Origin: Sphaerolaimus hirsutus | Lineage: Eukaryota > Nematoda > Chromadorea > Monhysterida > Sphaerolaimidae | Direction: 5' to 3' | Length of the DNA: 64,000 nucleotides | Assembly (NCBI GenBank): GCA_964036195.1 | Contig: OZ038450.1 | Location: 5,148,701 to 5,212,700, forward strand | Shown: positions 35,861 through 49,700 of the stretch, one piece after another | How positions within the stretch are numbered: the stretch's first letter is position 1 | Layout of the letters: the number at the start of each line of letters is the position of its first letter | Program-made: the position numbers and the translations under genes | Notes under the pieces: model-generated | What the model was told of the DNA's origin: nothing | Databases searched by the model: none | Seen by the model: the letters and a program-made list of their open reading frames with translations, nothing else

Positions 35861-36322
35861 ATCAGGGGGCAGTCCCAAGCCCTGTAAAGTGTAAAGTAAA
35901 GTGTCAAGTCAAATGTCAAATGTAAAGTAAAGTGTCAAATGTAAAGTCAAGTGTCAAGTCAAATGTCAAATGTAAAGTAAAGTGTCAAATGTAAAGTCAA
36001 ATGTAAAGTAAAGTGTCAATTGTGTATCCAAATCTTATTTTTCGTATCCAAATCTTATGTTTTTGTATCCAAATCTTGTTTTTCGAAATAAGATTTGGAT
36101 ACAAAAACATAAGATTTGGATACGAAAAAAAAAATTTGGATACACAATTGACACTCTACTTTACATTTGACATTTGACTTGACACTTGACTTTACATTTG
36201 ACACTTTACTTTACATTTGACATTTGACTTGACACTTGACTTTACATTTGACATTTGACTTGACACTTTACTTTACATTTGACACTTTACTTTACACCTT
36301 ACAGGGCTTGGGATTGGCACCA
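35861..36322. repeat. Giant foldback of family A in the 3' UTR region
   Basis: An inverted repeat with arms of about 200 bp, centred near 36085. Arms are built of short blocks (TGTCAAATG, TAAAGTAAAG) and, near the centre, of repeated TATCCAAATCTTATGTTTTT units. Ends GGGGGCAGTCCCAAGCCCTG and CAGGGCTTGGGATTGGCACC match family A. It starts about 105 bases after the stop of the NIDO/EGF gene. Confidence 0.8.
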
Positions 36323-36415
36323 GTGTTTTTGTGTTTCAGAACGACACCTGAAGTTTTAAAATGTAAAGCGTATAAAATGTGACTTTTGCGTACTTATTTT
36401 TTAAATAATTGTTTT

Positions 36416-36421
36416 AATAAA
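36416..36421 (+). terminator. Candidate poly(A) signal AATAAA of the NIDO/EGF gene
   Basis: This is the first AATAAA I find downstream of the stop codon at 35755 on the plus strand. If it is used, the 3' UTR would include the whole 35861-36322 foldback element. No RNA evidence; alternative signals further on are possible. Confidence 0.4.
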
Positions 36422-37769
36422 ATAAGATCAGTTTTGACCATATGTGACTGCCACCCGTTCCTATGCAGAAGTTTATGCAATTTTGCCGATGTTTGATGCA
36501 GATCGATTTAGAAATTTTTGTACATCCTCTGGTCGATTTTTTAGATTTTTGGATACTGTATGTTTGAAATGGCAAGAAGTGTCGCAGGTAATTTTTAAAA
36601 TTGTTTTGATTAGGATTAATTATGTACAACTTTTGGTGCAACAATGTTTTCACACTGCCTCTTTTATACACACTAAATGACTATTTTACTTTTTATGCTG
36701 CCAGTCCTGTTACAATTTCTAAACTTCCGATATTGTCATTTTCTATTCTTCATTGCCCCCCCCATTCAGTGCCAATAATTGATTGTACGGTATACACTTT
36801 TGTAAAGTTATGTTTGTACACCGTTTGACTAATTTCACTATTAGACATTGTGTAGTATGCTCAACTACAGTTTTGTATAGTTTGTATGGTTGTCATACCT
36901 TTGCACCGATAATTTTCGTGATCAGGGGCGAGTTTTAATAATCCCAGCACGTTTTTGGACATTCTGATCCAATGTATTTATCGCATCTGAAATTCTTTTT
37001 CGAAAAACGTGTTGTGTTAGTTAAAATTCGCACCAGGTAAGGTACGTCTGCGGATTTTTTCACCAACATTTCCGGTGGAAAAAATTGTCAAAAACTAGAA
37101 TTATTGCAGTCAGAATTTTCAGAATTCACTTACATTTTATTCTTAGGTATATTCACTTTTTTCTGCAATCATGTATCGATTTTGTCTTTATATTTATAAG
37201 GTTAAAATGCTTAATAATTTGATTCGAAGATTTTACACTTTCATCATTTGCAGATAAACGTTCGTAGATATCACGTCGCAAAATGTTTGAATAAAAGTTT
37301 AATTATTCATTTTCCATTCATTTTTAGCCAACTGCAGCAATTGCGCTCTGACAATTGAAATGATAAACTCCTATTTATCTAAAAACCGGACAATACAATT
37401 TCTACAGATAAAAATGTCGCTAAAAATGGCACTGTTACCGGGGAGGGAATGCAAGTGAAGCAAGTCAATTCAGCTGATTATGATGTGTCAAAGACGAAAT
37501 TATGACCCCTAAATGCTATCGTTGGGATATGAGGAAATCACTGAGGCCACTTTGTAGCCGTTGACACAAAAAGCCACAAAAACAAGTAAATATGAGGGAA
37601 CATTGACCGTCTTATTTAGAATAATACAAAGCCAAACGAAGAAAAAACACATCCTTACTCGACGGGAAATTGCTTAAATTTGCCCGAAATTTTTTTCGGG
37701 CAGATCGATAATTGCCCATGTGCAACATTGATTAGGCTGTGCTCTGCTAATTGCCGGTCGGGTGGGCAT

Positions 37770-40700
37770 TTAATACCTAAAAACCTTTACGCACTGCGTA
37801 GGGGGATCGCACACGGCCACCAGCCCATCTGGGGTCACTGTGATCCCTTGCGGCGCCTGTATGATGGCGTGTTGAATTGTTTGTTGATGTAAATAAAAAA
37901 CTGGAATTTAATTATTCCGGTAGGTCTTTAGGGCAGCGCGATTCAATCAGGTTTTGCGTACATCGGTGCCTAGATCGATCGACTGCGATCGATCGAAAAA
38001 ATTCGAAATTCGAAAATCCATTTTAGGAAAAATACAAAAAATTACATTTGCCATTATCAGCGTAAGCGTCCCATAACCTTCACCCTCAAATAGCCCCCCC
38101 AGCCACCTTGACGCCCATATTGACGCTGACCAAACTGGCGATCGCCCTGCCGTCCCTGTCGAGCATCTGGACGCGCGCGTTGCCCCACTCGGCCACCAGC
38201 ACCAGGGGGCAGTCCCAGACCCTGTTAAATGCCATGTAAAATGTCAAATGCCATGCAAAGTTCAAAAGTCATGTAAAATGCCCTGCAAAATGGCAACTCG
38301 GTTGCCATTTTGCAGGGCATTTTACATGACTTTAGACACTTTGCATGACATTTGACATTTTACATGGCATTTTAGAGGGTCTGAGATTGGCACCAGGCCG
38401 GCCCGGTCGCCGGCGATGGCGATGCCAGTGGGCCCGTTCAGGGCGCCCGGCCCGCTGCCGTAGGTGCCCATGGTGCGCGCCAGGGCGCCCGTGCGCAGAT
38501 CGTACGTCTGGGTCGGGTAAAAAGTTTTTTTTGTGGGGTATTGATAATTTAAGTTTGATAGTTTTCAAGGTCATAACAGCGCTGTGAAATGACTGTAGTT
38601 ACACTCATGATGGAGCTGCATAAAAACAACTTGGGGGAGGAAAACACGATCTTTTACGAGTCGCGATTATGCGCACACCACTTTTTCAGTGACATCACTG
38701 CAAGAGACACCCGAAAGTTTAAAACATGGGGGCAGCCCCGAGCCCATTAAGGTGCAAAGTCAAGTCTTAGAGTCAAGCCCATTCCGCATGTAAACCCATC
38801 CCGCATCTAGACCCATTATAGACACATTATACCCGCAGGGGTAAGAGAGGGGGACGGGTGACCCCACCCCAAACCGCCCAGCTATCTATCTATCCCTGGC
38901 AGACATTTTTTTGGCAACTTTCCCCTGAACCAATTGCCTAGCTATCTAGGTAGCTATCTTGTGCGCTTTTGAGCAGTTTTACCCTAATTTTCACCAAAAA
39001 TCGCTAATTTTCGTACTTCATATAGATTTTCACCTTCAAAATCATTAAGTCATGTGTTTCATTGCCCATTTTCAGCATGCCGGGCATAATTAAATGTGTT
39101 TCGGGTAGTGATGGAAAAGCGCCAGAAAAAATGGCGCCAGGCGCCAAGGGTGCCATGGCGCCATATGAAATAATGGCGCCAGGCGCCAGATGGCGCCACA
39201 GAAAAGGGCGCCAAGCGACAATGACGCCATGGCACTGGCGCCCTTTGGCGCCATTCCATCACTAGTTTCGGGTCAACATGCGGGATGGGTTTACATGCGG
39301 AATAGTGCAGAGCCCAAGTCTTATGTACTGTAAAATGTCCTAAAAAGAGTGTAGGTACCTAGATTTTGTTACTGAAATTGTGAAACTGCATGACAGACAA
39401 ATTTCTATAACATTTTACTTAAACTTGACTTTACACTTTACAGGGCTCGGAACTGGCAACCAGAAGTAGGCAGACTGACCTTTACCGCGTGGTTGTGGAA
39501 ATCGGTTATAGAAACCAAGTTAAATTCGTTCGCGTCCACCGTATCTATGGCGCAGTAATGCGGCGCAGCCAAGTCGGTCGCGCAGCCGGGCACGCCCGTC
39601 CTAAAAAAATATCCACAGATTCATCCGTCTACTCCACTTCCCACCTCCCACCGAGATATTCAAAATCCCAGCGGGTACCCGGAAAGTACCCGAAATCGAC
39701 CTGGTACCCACGGGGCTGCCCCTGAGCCTGATAGCCCTGCCGGCGGCCGCGTCGTACACGCACAGGCAGCAGGCGCGCGAGTCCACGCAGAGCAGGTCGC
39801 AGCCTCCCCGCCGTGTGTCCACGCACAGACCCCGGGGGCCCAGCAGGCGACCCGCGCCGAAACTGGGTTGGGGGGTTGAAAGGGGGTCCGGTTTGGGGGT
39901 GGTAATGACTGAGTTACTACTAGGTGGTAAAAGTTGCATGTACCGTATTTCCTCGAAATACCCCCCGGGGGGTGATTGTTTCATAGTGGTCCCGAGAGGG
40001 GGGGGGTTAAACGAGGGGGGGGGTATTTCAAGGGGGGGGGTATTTCGAGGAAATACGGTATTTGTGTATAGGTATTAGGTTTTTAAAGTAGGCTTGAACT
40101 CCGTGGAGATAGTGGAAGCATTCGATGTGAAGTGTACGATCACATTAACATTTAGATTGAGAAACAAGTTACAAACAAACAAAAATCAATTTTCACATTC
40201 TGGGCCAGTCCTACCTAAAGTCCGAAATGTTAAATATCATGACAAATGTGTAAAATGAACCGAATAATGCAAAAGAAAGCTTACCATGCATTACGTTTTA
40301 CACGGCATTTGACAAATTTGTGTGACATTTTGCATGACAATTCGTGCGGTGCCGTATCGGTCCTACTCCTAGGTGACTATAAAACCGACCAATTTCAACC
40401 ACGCACCGAAAGAACTCACCGCCCAATGAACTTGTAGCTGGTGCCGTCATAAATATTGATATACTTAGTGTCGAAATCGGACACAAAAATCCTGTTGTAG
40501 GCGGCTGCGTGTGCCAGGCCAGTGGGGCGTCGCAGGGCGCCTCCAGCCTCAGCTGAGGCGCGCCCGCCGAACTGCCGCTCGCAGAGACCGTCGCTGGTGA
40601 ACACCTTGGATTTTGGGGGTATTTTGATGAGTGGTGGCCCTGAATTTTTCAGGAGCACTGTGGAATAGGATTTCACGTTTCTATACTCGGCGGACCTGCA

Positions 40701-43700
40701 AAGTAAAATATGCATCCGCACATGTATGCATGCGCTCGCTTATGTCTCATGCAACAAACGCTCCAATGCTACACTTTACATGCTACATGTACCCACTCTC
40801 ACAACAAAAAACTAAAAATTATTTTTTTTCTTCAGAAAAGGCGGAGTCGCGAACAAACAACACAATTTTTTCCTGAAACGTTTCGTTTTTGAATAACTGT
40901 TATTTTATTTAAAATGACGTCATGATGCAGTGTTTTGTTCAGAAAAAAACAGCGTAGAATACTTATAAACACTTATATTCCATTCGTGATTTCAAGATTA
41001 GATTACGCTCACCTTGACAGTCTGATGCTGGGAGTCGGTGACCAGAAACTTGTAATCTCTTGGCTCATTGCCAGTGGGCACACAAATCACAGCCTGCGGG
41101 TTTGTGAAGTCTGCCATCCGACGACCCGCCTGGCCCAGCTGTAATATTCAAAGTTTCAATAGATAAATACTTATATTTTCAGTAGAATTGGAATTTACGT
41201 GACATGGCTTTTTTATTTTTAGTCAAGGAATTTAAGTCGGGGTTTTTGAAGGACAGTGTAAGGCACCACTTAGTGTCCTTTGCTGACGCCTTTTTTGGAA
41301 TGGCTCCAGACATTCAGTAATCAGAGTTATCAACGGTTTGATTCAATCAGTGTCCTTGTTACCAGTTAGGCACCGTTTCTTTAAAAAATATCTGATATCA
41401 TTGGCGCACAGGTCGACCTTAAGCTAAATACGCCCTGGGCTGGCGACATTATAAAAAAACTTTTCCTCAATGTCTAAAATACCTAACTTTTCTACTGTGG
41501 GCATTCCAACCTGAAATACGAACTGGTCCACGTTGGCGGCGTTGTGTAGCGCGGGCGCGCTGTGCCTGGCGCCGCCCTGGATCGCGCTGGCGCTCGCGCT
41601 GCGCACCTTGGCCGGGCTGCTCTGCACCGACACCGACGCCGAATTGCACATTATGCCCTGCGAGAAGGGACTAGTGATGTATAAGCGCCATGGCGCTTTT
41701 GGCGCTTGGCGCTATTTTGCTGTGGCGCCATTGGCGTTTGGCGCCTTGCCCGTAGGGCTCGAACTCGACTCGACTCGACTCGACTCGTGACTCGAGGGTA
41801 AAAAAGGGTACCGACTCGACTCGTCTGACTCGACCGGAAAAGTATGGCCCAAACTCGAGACTCGCGGTTTTTGCCCGACTCAACTCGAAATTTTGACAAA
41901 TTTCGAGTCAGGGTTTCTATTGAATAATGTCCTAAAATATCAATTTTGATATGAAATTTTAAACCTACTTTTCAAAAATTTTGCACGCGAGCGCGCATTA
42001 TCACACCACATGCATGATATATTGTGGATTGGCTTGGCATATGTATTGAATGGTGTTAAAACTAAAATTTCGTATTGCCATACAAATCTACATAATGTGC
42101 ATGTGCACGTTAGTTTAGCACCAGATTTTGGTAAACTCATAAATCGGCTTTGATAAAAGTCATTTGAGTTTACTGAAATGAGTTATTCTTAATCCCAATC
42201 AACTGCAGTTGACAGATACATCATTATGGTAAATTCAAATGCATTCAAAGCCGATTTATGAGTTTACCAAAATCTGACAGTAAACTTGATTTTTGCTTTA
42301 TCTTGATATTTAAATGAACTGTTGGCATTTAGACTCCATTAAGTGTGTGTGAAAACATTGGTAGAGAAACCAGTATCAAAAATTACTGCAAGGGTCATAC
42401 CAAAAAGTAAGGCATCCGACTCGACTCGAGACTCGAGATTTTTGCTCGACTCGACTCGATCGTTCACTGGCTCGCCCGACTCGACTCGCCGACTCGACCG
42501 GAAAAAATTTGAGGTTGCGACTCGAACTCGAGTTTGAGAAAAATCGAGTTTCGAGCCCTACTTGCCCGTGAAAAATGCCATGGCGCTTTTTTCGATTGGC
42601 GCTATCTTTTCCCGGCGCCAGGAACAAAATACCTGGCGCTCACGCATGGCGCAAGCGCCAAAGCAAAAAGCGCCATGGCCCTTCTGGTAGTTGGCGCTGT
42701 GGGTCGCTTTTGGCGCTTTGCGCCCAAGTCCCGGCCCTTTTTACATCACGAGGAAGGAGTTTTGAGTGTGGACTGTCGAGTGTCCTGTTAGAATGAGGTG
42801 GCAATTTGACGCGAGAAACGTGACTACCATGAAACAATTGGTTATTTTGAAAAAATATACCTAGTTATTTTAGGTAAAAAATAGCAATCTCAGAAAGTTC
42901 TCAAAAAGAACATCTAGGTAATTTAAGTCAAATCGAACAGTCACCATTCCAATTGTCAAACCTGTAGGGCGGTGTGTTTGGCGATGCACTGGATCAAAAT
43001 GGGCGGGCCGCCGAGTCTGCAACCAAGGCTGTACTGCTTGCCGGCGCTCGAAGTCGTGTCTTGGCTGCCCCTGGCGCTCACACTTCTCCTGGGGGCAGTC
43101 CCAGACCCTGTAAATTGCCCTGAAAAATGTCAAATGTCACGCAAAGCGTCCAAAGTTGTGGAAAATTCTCTGGAAAATGGCACACGTACGTGTGCCATTT
43201 TCCAGGGCATTTTGCATGACTTTAGACACTTTGCGTGACATTTTACATGGCTTTAGACACTTTGCGTGACATTTTACATTTTGCAGGGCATTTTACAGGA
43301 TCTGGGATTGGCACCTGGGTGTGCCCGTGTTGCCCGGCGCTCGACACGAACGAATGATGGCCATGTACAAGCCGGGCTTGCGTAAGGTGAACAGTAGGCG
43401 CACGCTGGTCGAATTGATGGTTACCTGGTAAATTAAATTCAATAGAGTGACCTTCATCAGAGCAGTTCCATCAAAGTACACAATCCCGCAACTAGTCCCA
43501 CACCCTGTAAAGTGTAAAATGCCGCACAAATGTGTAGAATGTCAGGTAAAATGCCCGGTAAAAATCAGAGAAAATTTTAATGAAAAATATTTCGGACGTT
43601 TCACAAATTTCTGTGACATTTTGCATTTTACACAGTGCGGGATTGTCCCACGATCAAGTCTTAAACGTCTAGAATCTAGATATCTCCAATACTCATCTAC

Positions 43701-46700
43701 ACCTCTGCCAGTGCGACCACAAACCTGCGCCAGCGGCTGTGCCACATCGCAACCAGACGGCGACCAGCGCACCAGCGCGCACTCCACCTCACCAGATGTC
43801 AGCGGGGCCACCCCATCATACACTTCACCGTCACCGTTGCGATTGTCATTTGCCAACGACAACATCGTGTCAGCGTTGTCAATCGACCGCGTCAGTTGGT
43901 CGGAGATTGTCGGCGTGCTCGCGTCCTGCTCGGGTTGGATGTAATGCGCCAACATTGTGCTGGGTTGTGAACTGGACATTATAGATGTCTGGTGATTGAG
44001 GTTGTCCAAGATGTCGTTGGATATGTTGCGATGTTGTGATGTTGTTGTTGGGTGAAGGTTGATGGTGATGGAGCTGGGCCTGGGGAAGAATGAAATTAAC
44101 ATTTTGGCAGTGCCAGTTTATGCAATTACCTAATCTCTCTTAAGTAGTGCCTAAAAGACAACCCCCTTTTCATGGCCAATTCTTGCAGCGCATCAAGTGG
44201 GACATGGCAAATAATAATTCGAAAACTATTTTTGGGTAAAATGCAAAGATTCAAAAAGCCCATTTTAGAAAAAACGCTTAAAAATTAAAACATTTTTTCC
44301 ACAAGGTTTGCCATCGTCAGCATGGAGAATTGTCATCTTACTTAACAGTTTTTTTACACTTGACAGTGAGGCTGCGTCATAATCACCGGAGTTATTGTCA
44401 TCACTAGCCAACTTGTTTTGGATGCACACAATGGTGCCGGTATCGTTCATCATTCTGGCGCTAGCTGGCGCCAATGTGTAGCTGGTATTTATCGCATTTC
44501 TGCTGTCAATGGAGCCGCATAATTTGGCGCCCTCCAAAATTTCCTCGAGATTTTCCGGCGTAAAATGCAACTGCATCTTTTCTGCGTACGTTCGATCGTT
44601 CGCCATTTTTTCGTAGGCAGAAAGGCGTTTGTTGATGAGCCACCGAAGTTTCTCTGAAAAAGATTGCATAGCAGTTGTATTTTATATTTTATGACGAGTC
44701 AAGTCAAGTCACAGATAAACTTAGAAGTATAAAGTTACAAGTATTTTCACCTACAATTTAGGTGCCACTTGACAACCAGTTCACTTGACTAATTATTACA
44801 ATTTACCTACCTAGTTGTACCTGACCTTGTCTCTTTCAAGCGTCCTCATAACCTGGCAATTTGCGGAATCAGCACAAGTTCAAAGTCAATGAATTTTTAG
44901 ACCAACCTGCTTTTTGGCGTAATGAAATCAGCTTGTCAAAAGAAGAAAAATCATTGTCATCATTGCTGCACGATTTCTTTAGCGTTCCATCAGCATCACA
45001 CGAACTGTTAATGTCAAGTTCAGTTTGCAATTCCTCGCATAGTTGTAGCAAGCTACTCTGAAAATTTTTGTGGGATTTTTTCGGCAACATGTCATTCAAT
45101 TGGAAGCTGAAAAACTCGAAATGTAGGGTCTCGTATAGCCAACGATGGGTAAGTTCTCCAAAAAAAAACACTTTCTGTGTTTTGAGTTTTTCAAAAATGA
45201 ATACCTGTGTTTTGAGTTTTTTTCTCAAAAAAAACTTGAGTAACTCTGTTTTTATTTCTGTGTTTTTTGTAAAAACTTGAGTTTTTTTGAGTTTTTTTTT
45301 CTCCAAAATATTTGAGTTTTCCCCCAAAAAATTCTGATTTACAGCATTTCGATCTGGAAACAGTGGTTTTCTTATAAAATATTGGTTTTGCACATGTTTT
45401 AACCCCACATAACATTTGTGTATTCATTCAAGTGTCTAAAAAGTCCATAAAAATGCCCACAATGAGGACATCAACATCACAACACCAGCAACAAAATGCT
45501 CAGAAACTACAATTTACGCAGTACTCCAAAATCCTTCAATGGATGTGCACTGTATGGAAGACTACAGAATTGATTTGAACTACAACTACCATATTACCTT
45601 GAAATACCCCCACGGGGGTTTATTATTTTGTCAGAAAGTTTTGTAAGGATCATAGAAAATAGTAGGCATTTATGTACCCAAAACAGGTTATAAATGCGTA
45701 CAAACAGGATATATTTGAAATAAACATGTAGTTAGCTACACAACCTAGTACTGTCTATGTGTAGCTGCGATGCAAATTAGCAGTGATAAATACACCATGT
45801 ACATTGGATACATGATGTACATCATCCCGGAGGGGGGTATTTCGAGGGGGGCTTATTTTTTCACCAGTCCATTTTGAGGGGGGTTAATTTGAGGCATTAG
45901 GTATACTTAAATGTTGAAACTTGAATTGTCAAATCCACCATGAGATGTGCAAGCCATCTTTAATTTCTTTTTTGTACCATTATAAAATATGAATAAATTA
46001 TGTACATATTTACATACTATACATGCATATCTTATCTTGTTTAGTTTAACTGAATTAATGTGCATTCAACCGCTTCGCTGAAAAAAACACAAAAACTCAA
46101 AAAACTTTTCTGTGTTTCCGTATTTTCTGTGTTTCTGTGTTCTCCAAAAAAAAACTCATTTGAGTTTTGAGTTTTTCAAAATTTATGAGTTTTTGTGTTT
46201 CTGTGTAAAACAAAAACACAGAAACTCAATGAGTTTCTGTGTTCAATTTCTGTGTTTTTTCCATCGTTGCGTATAGCTTCTCATGGCATGGCATAAACAC
46301 CTCCAACAAATAGGGTTAAAGTTCTTTCACGCTTCTTGAGTTCTTGACGCAAAAAGTTAAAAAATACACGATCCATAAGAAAAAATATCCACGCCAATTA
46401 ACCTTCCTGTGATGGCACTGATCCAACGCGGCACTGGTTTTATTTCTAAGATGATCGTGCAGAGCGTTTCTCCTCGCATCCAGTTTCGCCGCGGCGCCAT
46501 CAAAGGTGCATTCAATAGCCCGGCCCGCTTCACTGGCGGCAGACTCTATCTGCGGAAAGCGCATAAAATATGCATGGCTTCGCCTTTGGTGCAGTTTGTG
46601 AACTGGCCAGTTTTTGCGGCGACGGAATGCGACAGCTATCGAGGTCCAGATGTTGGGTATTTTGAACGTAAACTGTGGAAAGTATACTCCGGTTACTTTA

Positions 46701-49700
46701 CACCCTGCACGCGTGGTTCCCGCTGGATGTGTGCCAACGATGGTTAACGCGTGCGAGTTTCATAAAACGATAATAAAATTGATTGTTGTTATAATGTTAT
46801 TCATTAACATATTCACATCGATGAATTTTTTAAATTTTTACGGAAATCGCATGATTTAATAATCATTGGCACGCTTCCAACACGAGACATAAATCAGTGC
46901 GAGGGCAGAGTATCATGTACGCCGAGTATACCTACGGTATTTGATGTGCGGGAGAGTACTGATGGTAATCTCTGCGATGGTAATCCCCGTTCATGTACTG
47001 ATACCCATGTCGAATAACCCCTCCCCCTTGAATAACTCCGCTATAAAATTTACAAAAATGATCGATGAAAATACAAAAGAATGTAAACATATTTATGGCA
47101 GCGACAGCAGATACATGACATGTATACAGCATATATACACCTTTTTGTAGTTGTTGAACTGTTAAATAAAGTCGGCGGACATTTCACCCTACAAAATTGG
47201 AGAGTTAGAATTTGCTTGCAAATAGAGCAAAGAACGAAACTTGTGTCCCACGCGCATGCTAGAAATTTAAAAAGAACATCATATAACAGAAAAACGGACC
47301 TTTCGCTGCGTCTGTGCGCTACATTTTCAACGTTGCTGGTAAAGAATTTGACTGTTCAAACTACCGTTTTACTGTTCAAACTGCCATTTTTGTTTTTATT
47401 TTATTTTTCATTTGTTGGCTCTGTTCCAACAGAAGAGAATTTGGCAGCCAGCCAAAATTTCGAAATCTGCTATTAATATGAATAAAATAGGCTCACAATA
47501 GCTATATAACCATGTAAATAAACAAAAATAGCGATTATGAAGGTGGAAATTGGCAAAGCGAAGCAAATTTTAAAGATTTTTAGCTAACTTTCAGTTTTCA
47601 CTCTCATTTGTATAATACGCAACTGGTAACTGGGATAAGGGCCAAGTTTTCATATGTGACCCGCTCTATTCCAATTGTTAAAATATTGTGTCACAATACC
47701 TAATGCTGTCATGCACTCTCCACTGGAGAGATTGACGCAAATGTTTGTTGGGCGATACGTCTGCCGACTTTACATGGATTACATGAGTTGACAGAATGCA
47801 TTCATATGATGAATTCAGTCCAAGTTTCTGAGGAAAAAATAACTCCGTCCCTTCTATAACTCCTTCTTCCCCTTGAATAAGTCCCCCCTCAAAAACTCTG
47901 ATGAAAAAATAACTCGCCAAGGGTCTTATTCGAGGATATACAGTATCTACAGTTGGTAATCTTACTGATGGTAATCCCCAATGTATGCTGTGTCTGTTTT
48001 TCCCAGTTCTGTACAGGTGCATGCAGTGAAAACATAGTAAGTGTGATTTGATTACTTGTTAAGTAGGTGACTGCAAGCATTTCTTTATGATCATTCATAA
48101 ATATAACAATTAGCCATCTACAAATGTGCATTCAACAAGGTGTGAACACTGCCTTCAATCTAAAATTCTAATGTAATTATTGGAATAGGGAAATTATGAA
48201 TTTTTTTACATTCATGGATCTTGTAAAGTAAGGATTGAATACAGATGCATGCAATGAATAAGCAACACCTGATATTTTACTTTCATCGTCTTGTACTGAT
48301 GGTAATCCATATGATGAATGGTAATTCACTATGTACGGACGGTAATCTCAATTGAATTACCAATGGTACAGATTACCACTGAGCAGATTACCATCAGGAA
48401 TCTATCCGCGTACCATGTGTTTGTTCATTGCGTTGGTGTGAGGTTGGGTGTTTGTTCAGATGAGTGTAAAAAGTGAAGTCATTCCGAGTTATTTTCGCTC
48501 TCACAGTCACAATCAACTATTACATGCAAATATGAACTGAAAGGTTGTATTTGATCCATCTTCAAATAAAACTATTTAGCAAATTTTACGACACAGAACG
48601 AAATTTAGGTCCCTTTTACACGTCGTTTTTGTGAAGACCTGACAGTTAATTGACAATACTTGAAAAAGATAAGAGCCTGACAGGCAGCGACAAGGACCAA
48701 TTTTTTGCAAACGTCTATGACGCTTGAGCCAGAAGCACGATTCATCTGCAATTTGACATGCTCGGTGGAATGCACACTTCGGTGGAATGTATACTTGACT
48801 ACTTTTTCTTATGAATATGGAACTTTTTACTCAACTTATTGAACTTCATCAAGTGCTGTGGAGTGACCACAAAAAAAGTGTGTAAAGGGGGCCTTACCAA
48901 AAAAAAGCACCCACCTGTTTTTGTACCACATCGACCCTCTGTGCAGCCTCTCTCAACTCGACGACAGTTTCCAACAATCTTTCCCTATCCCTCTTCAGTT
49001 TTTGCACCAATTCACCTGCATTCACCCGTTATTTGATGGGTAGAAAGCATTACACTGGTACAAAAACATTTCATGTAGGTACCGTATTTCCTCGAAATAC
49101 CCCACCACCTCAAAATGGCCACTATGAATTTATAACCCCCCCCCCCTCAAAATATCCCCCAATTGAGTGTAAACAGAACGAAAACGACAAAAGTTGCGGT
49201 TTGTGAACCGGGAAATGCAGAACACACGTTAAAAACAAGTTATTCAAAACAATAGGTGGAGTACCGTAGTACCGAGGATATAGTAGCTATTATCTCGGAA
49301 GGATCTATGTGACAAATTTAACCCCATTTGTGCAGTAAATAAATCATGCATCGTACTGGAAATACTGATGAATAAAGAACTCCACCCTTGGATACCCCTC
49401 AATAACTTCTGACAAAAAATAATTACCCTATGGTTTTATTCGAGTATAGACAGTAAATACGTTTTCACTGTTCACTATATGCTTACCTGCAGCATCATTC
49501 ATTGGCATCACTCTGTGCATGTGATCCTGATGGCTGTCTGCATGATTTTGCATGAGATAGCTTTCTGAATTTGGGTACATAAATGAAGAGTGCGTGATTG
49601 GTGTCAAACATTGGGTGCAATAAAGTTGACTGTCAGATTGTGATCCAATTTGTGATTCTGATTGACTTGATGTGATGGAGTTTTCTTGTGAATAACTGTG

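Larger units (their letters stand above)
37770..41138 (-). other. NHL protein exons 11-16: NHL beta-propeller
   Basis: Exon 11 opens LGQAGRRMADFTNPQAVICV and ends VTDSQHQTVK. Exon 12 opens VFTSDG and has RPTGLA...IFVSDFDTKYINIYDG. Exon 13 has LGPRGLCVD and CCLCVYD; exon 14 VSITDFHNHAVK; exon 15 GPTGIAIAG and EWGNARVQMLDRDG; exon 16 APQGITVTPDGLVAVCDPP, then VKVFRY and stop. These are repeated NHL units (P-G-hydrophobic, then D..N..V). Introns fall near unit borders. Without its insertion, exon 15 is exactly 70 codons in phase 0-0. Confidence 0.85.
41511..43424 (-). other. NHL protein exons 8-10: possible filamin-type region
   Basis: Exon 8 encodes VTINSTSVRLLFTLRKPGLY, whose beta-strand pattern with the closing KPGLY resembles an Ig/filamin repeat of TRIM-NHL proteins. 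Exon 9 encodes a Ser-rich part and LGCRLGGPPILIQCIAKHT; exon 10 is Ala/Ser-rich and ends DQFVFQ, leading into the first NHL repeat. The exon 8-9 intron (43089-43314) consists entirely of one family-A element. The filamin assignment is tentative. Confidence 0.6.

Noticed and set aside
36444..36680. Plus-strand frame of 78 codons after the NIDO/EGF gene
   Set aside because: It lies after the candidate poly(A) signal, has no splice partner and reads like chance AT-rich sequence.
41757..42560. CRISPR-like or satellite array of GACTCG
   Set aside because: The repeats have no spacers, occur only at both ends of one element, and are bounded by inverted ends and an 8-bp duplication.
43447..43944. 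Plus-strand frame of 165 codons
   Set aside because: Antisense to NHL exon 7 and a family A copy.
44342..44342. GTAAGA donor for NHL exon 6
   Set aside because: It is the best donor by sequence, but phase 1 does not fit the exon 7 acceptor; the true exon 6 end remains open (a phase 2 GTTAAG lies just upstream).
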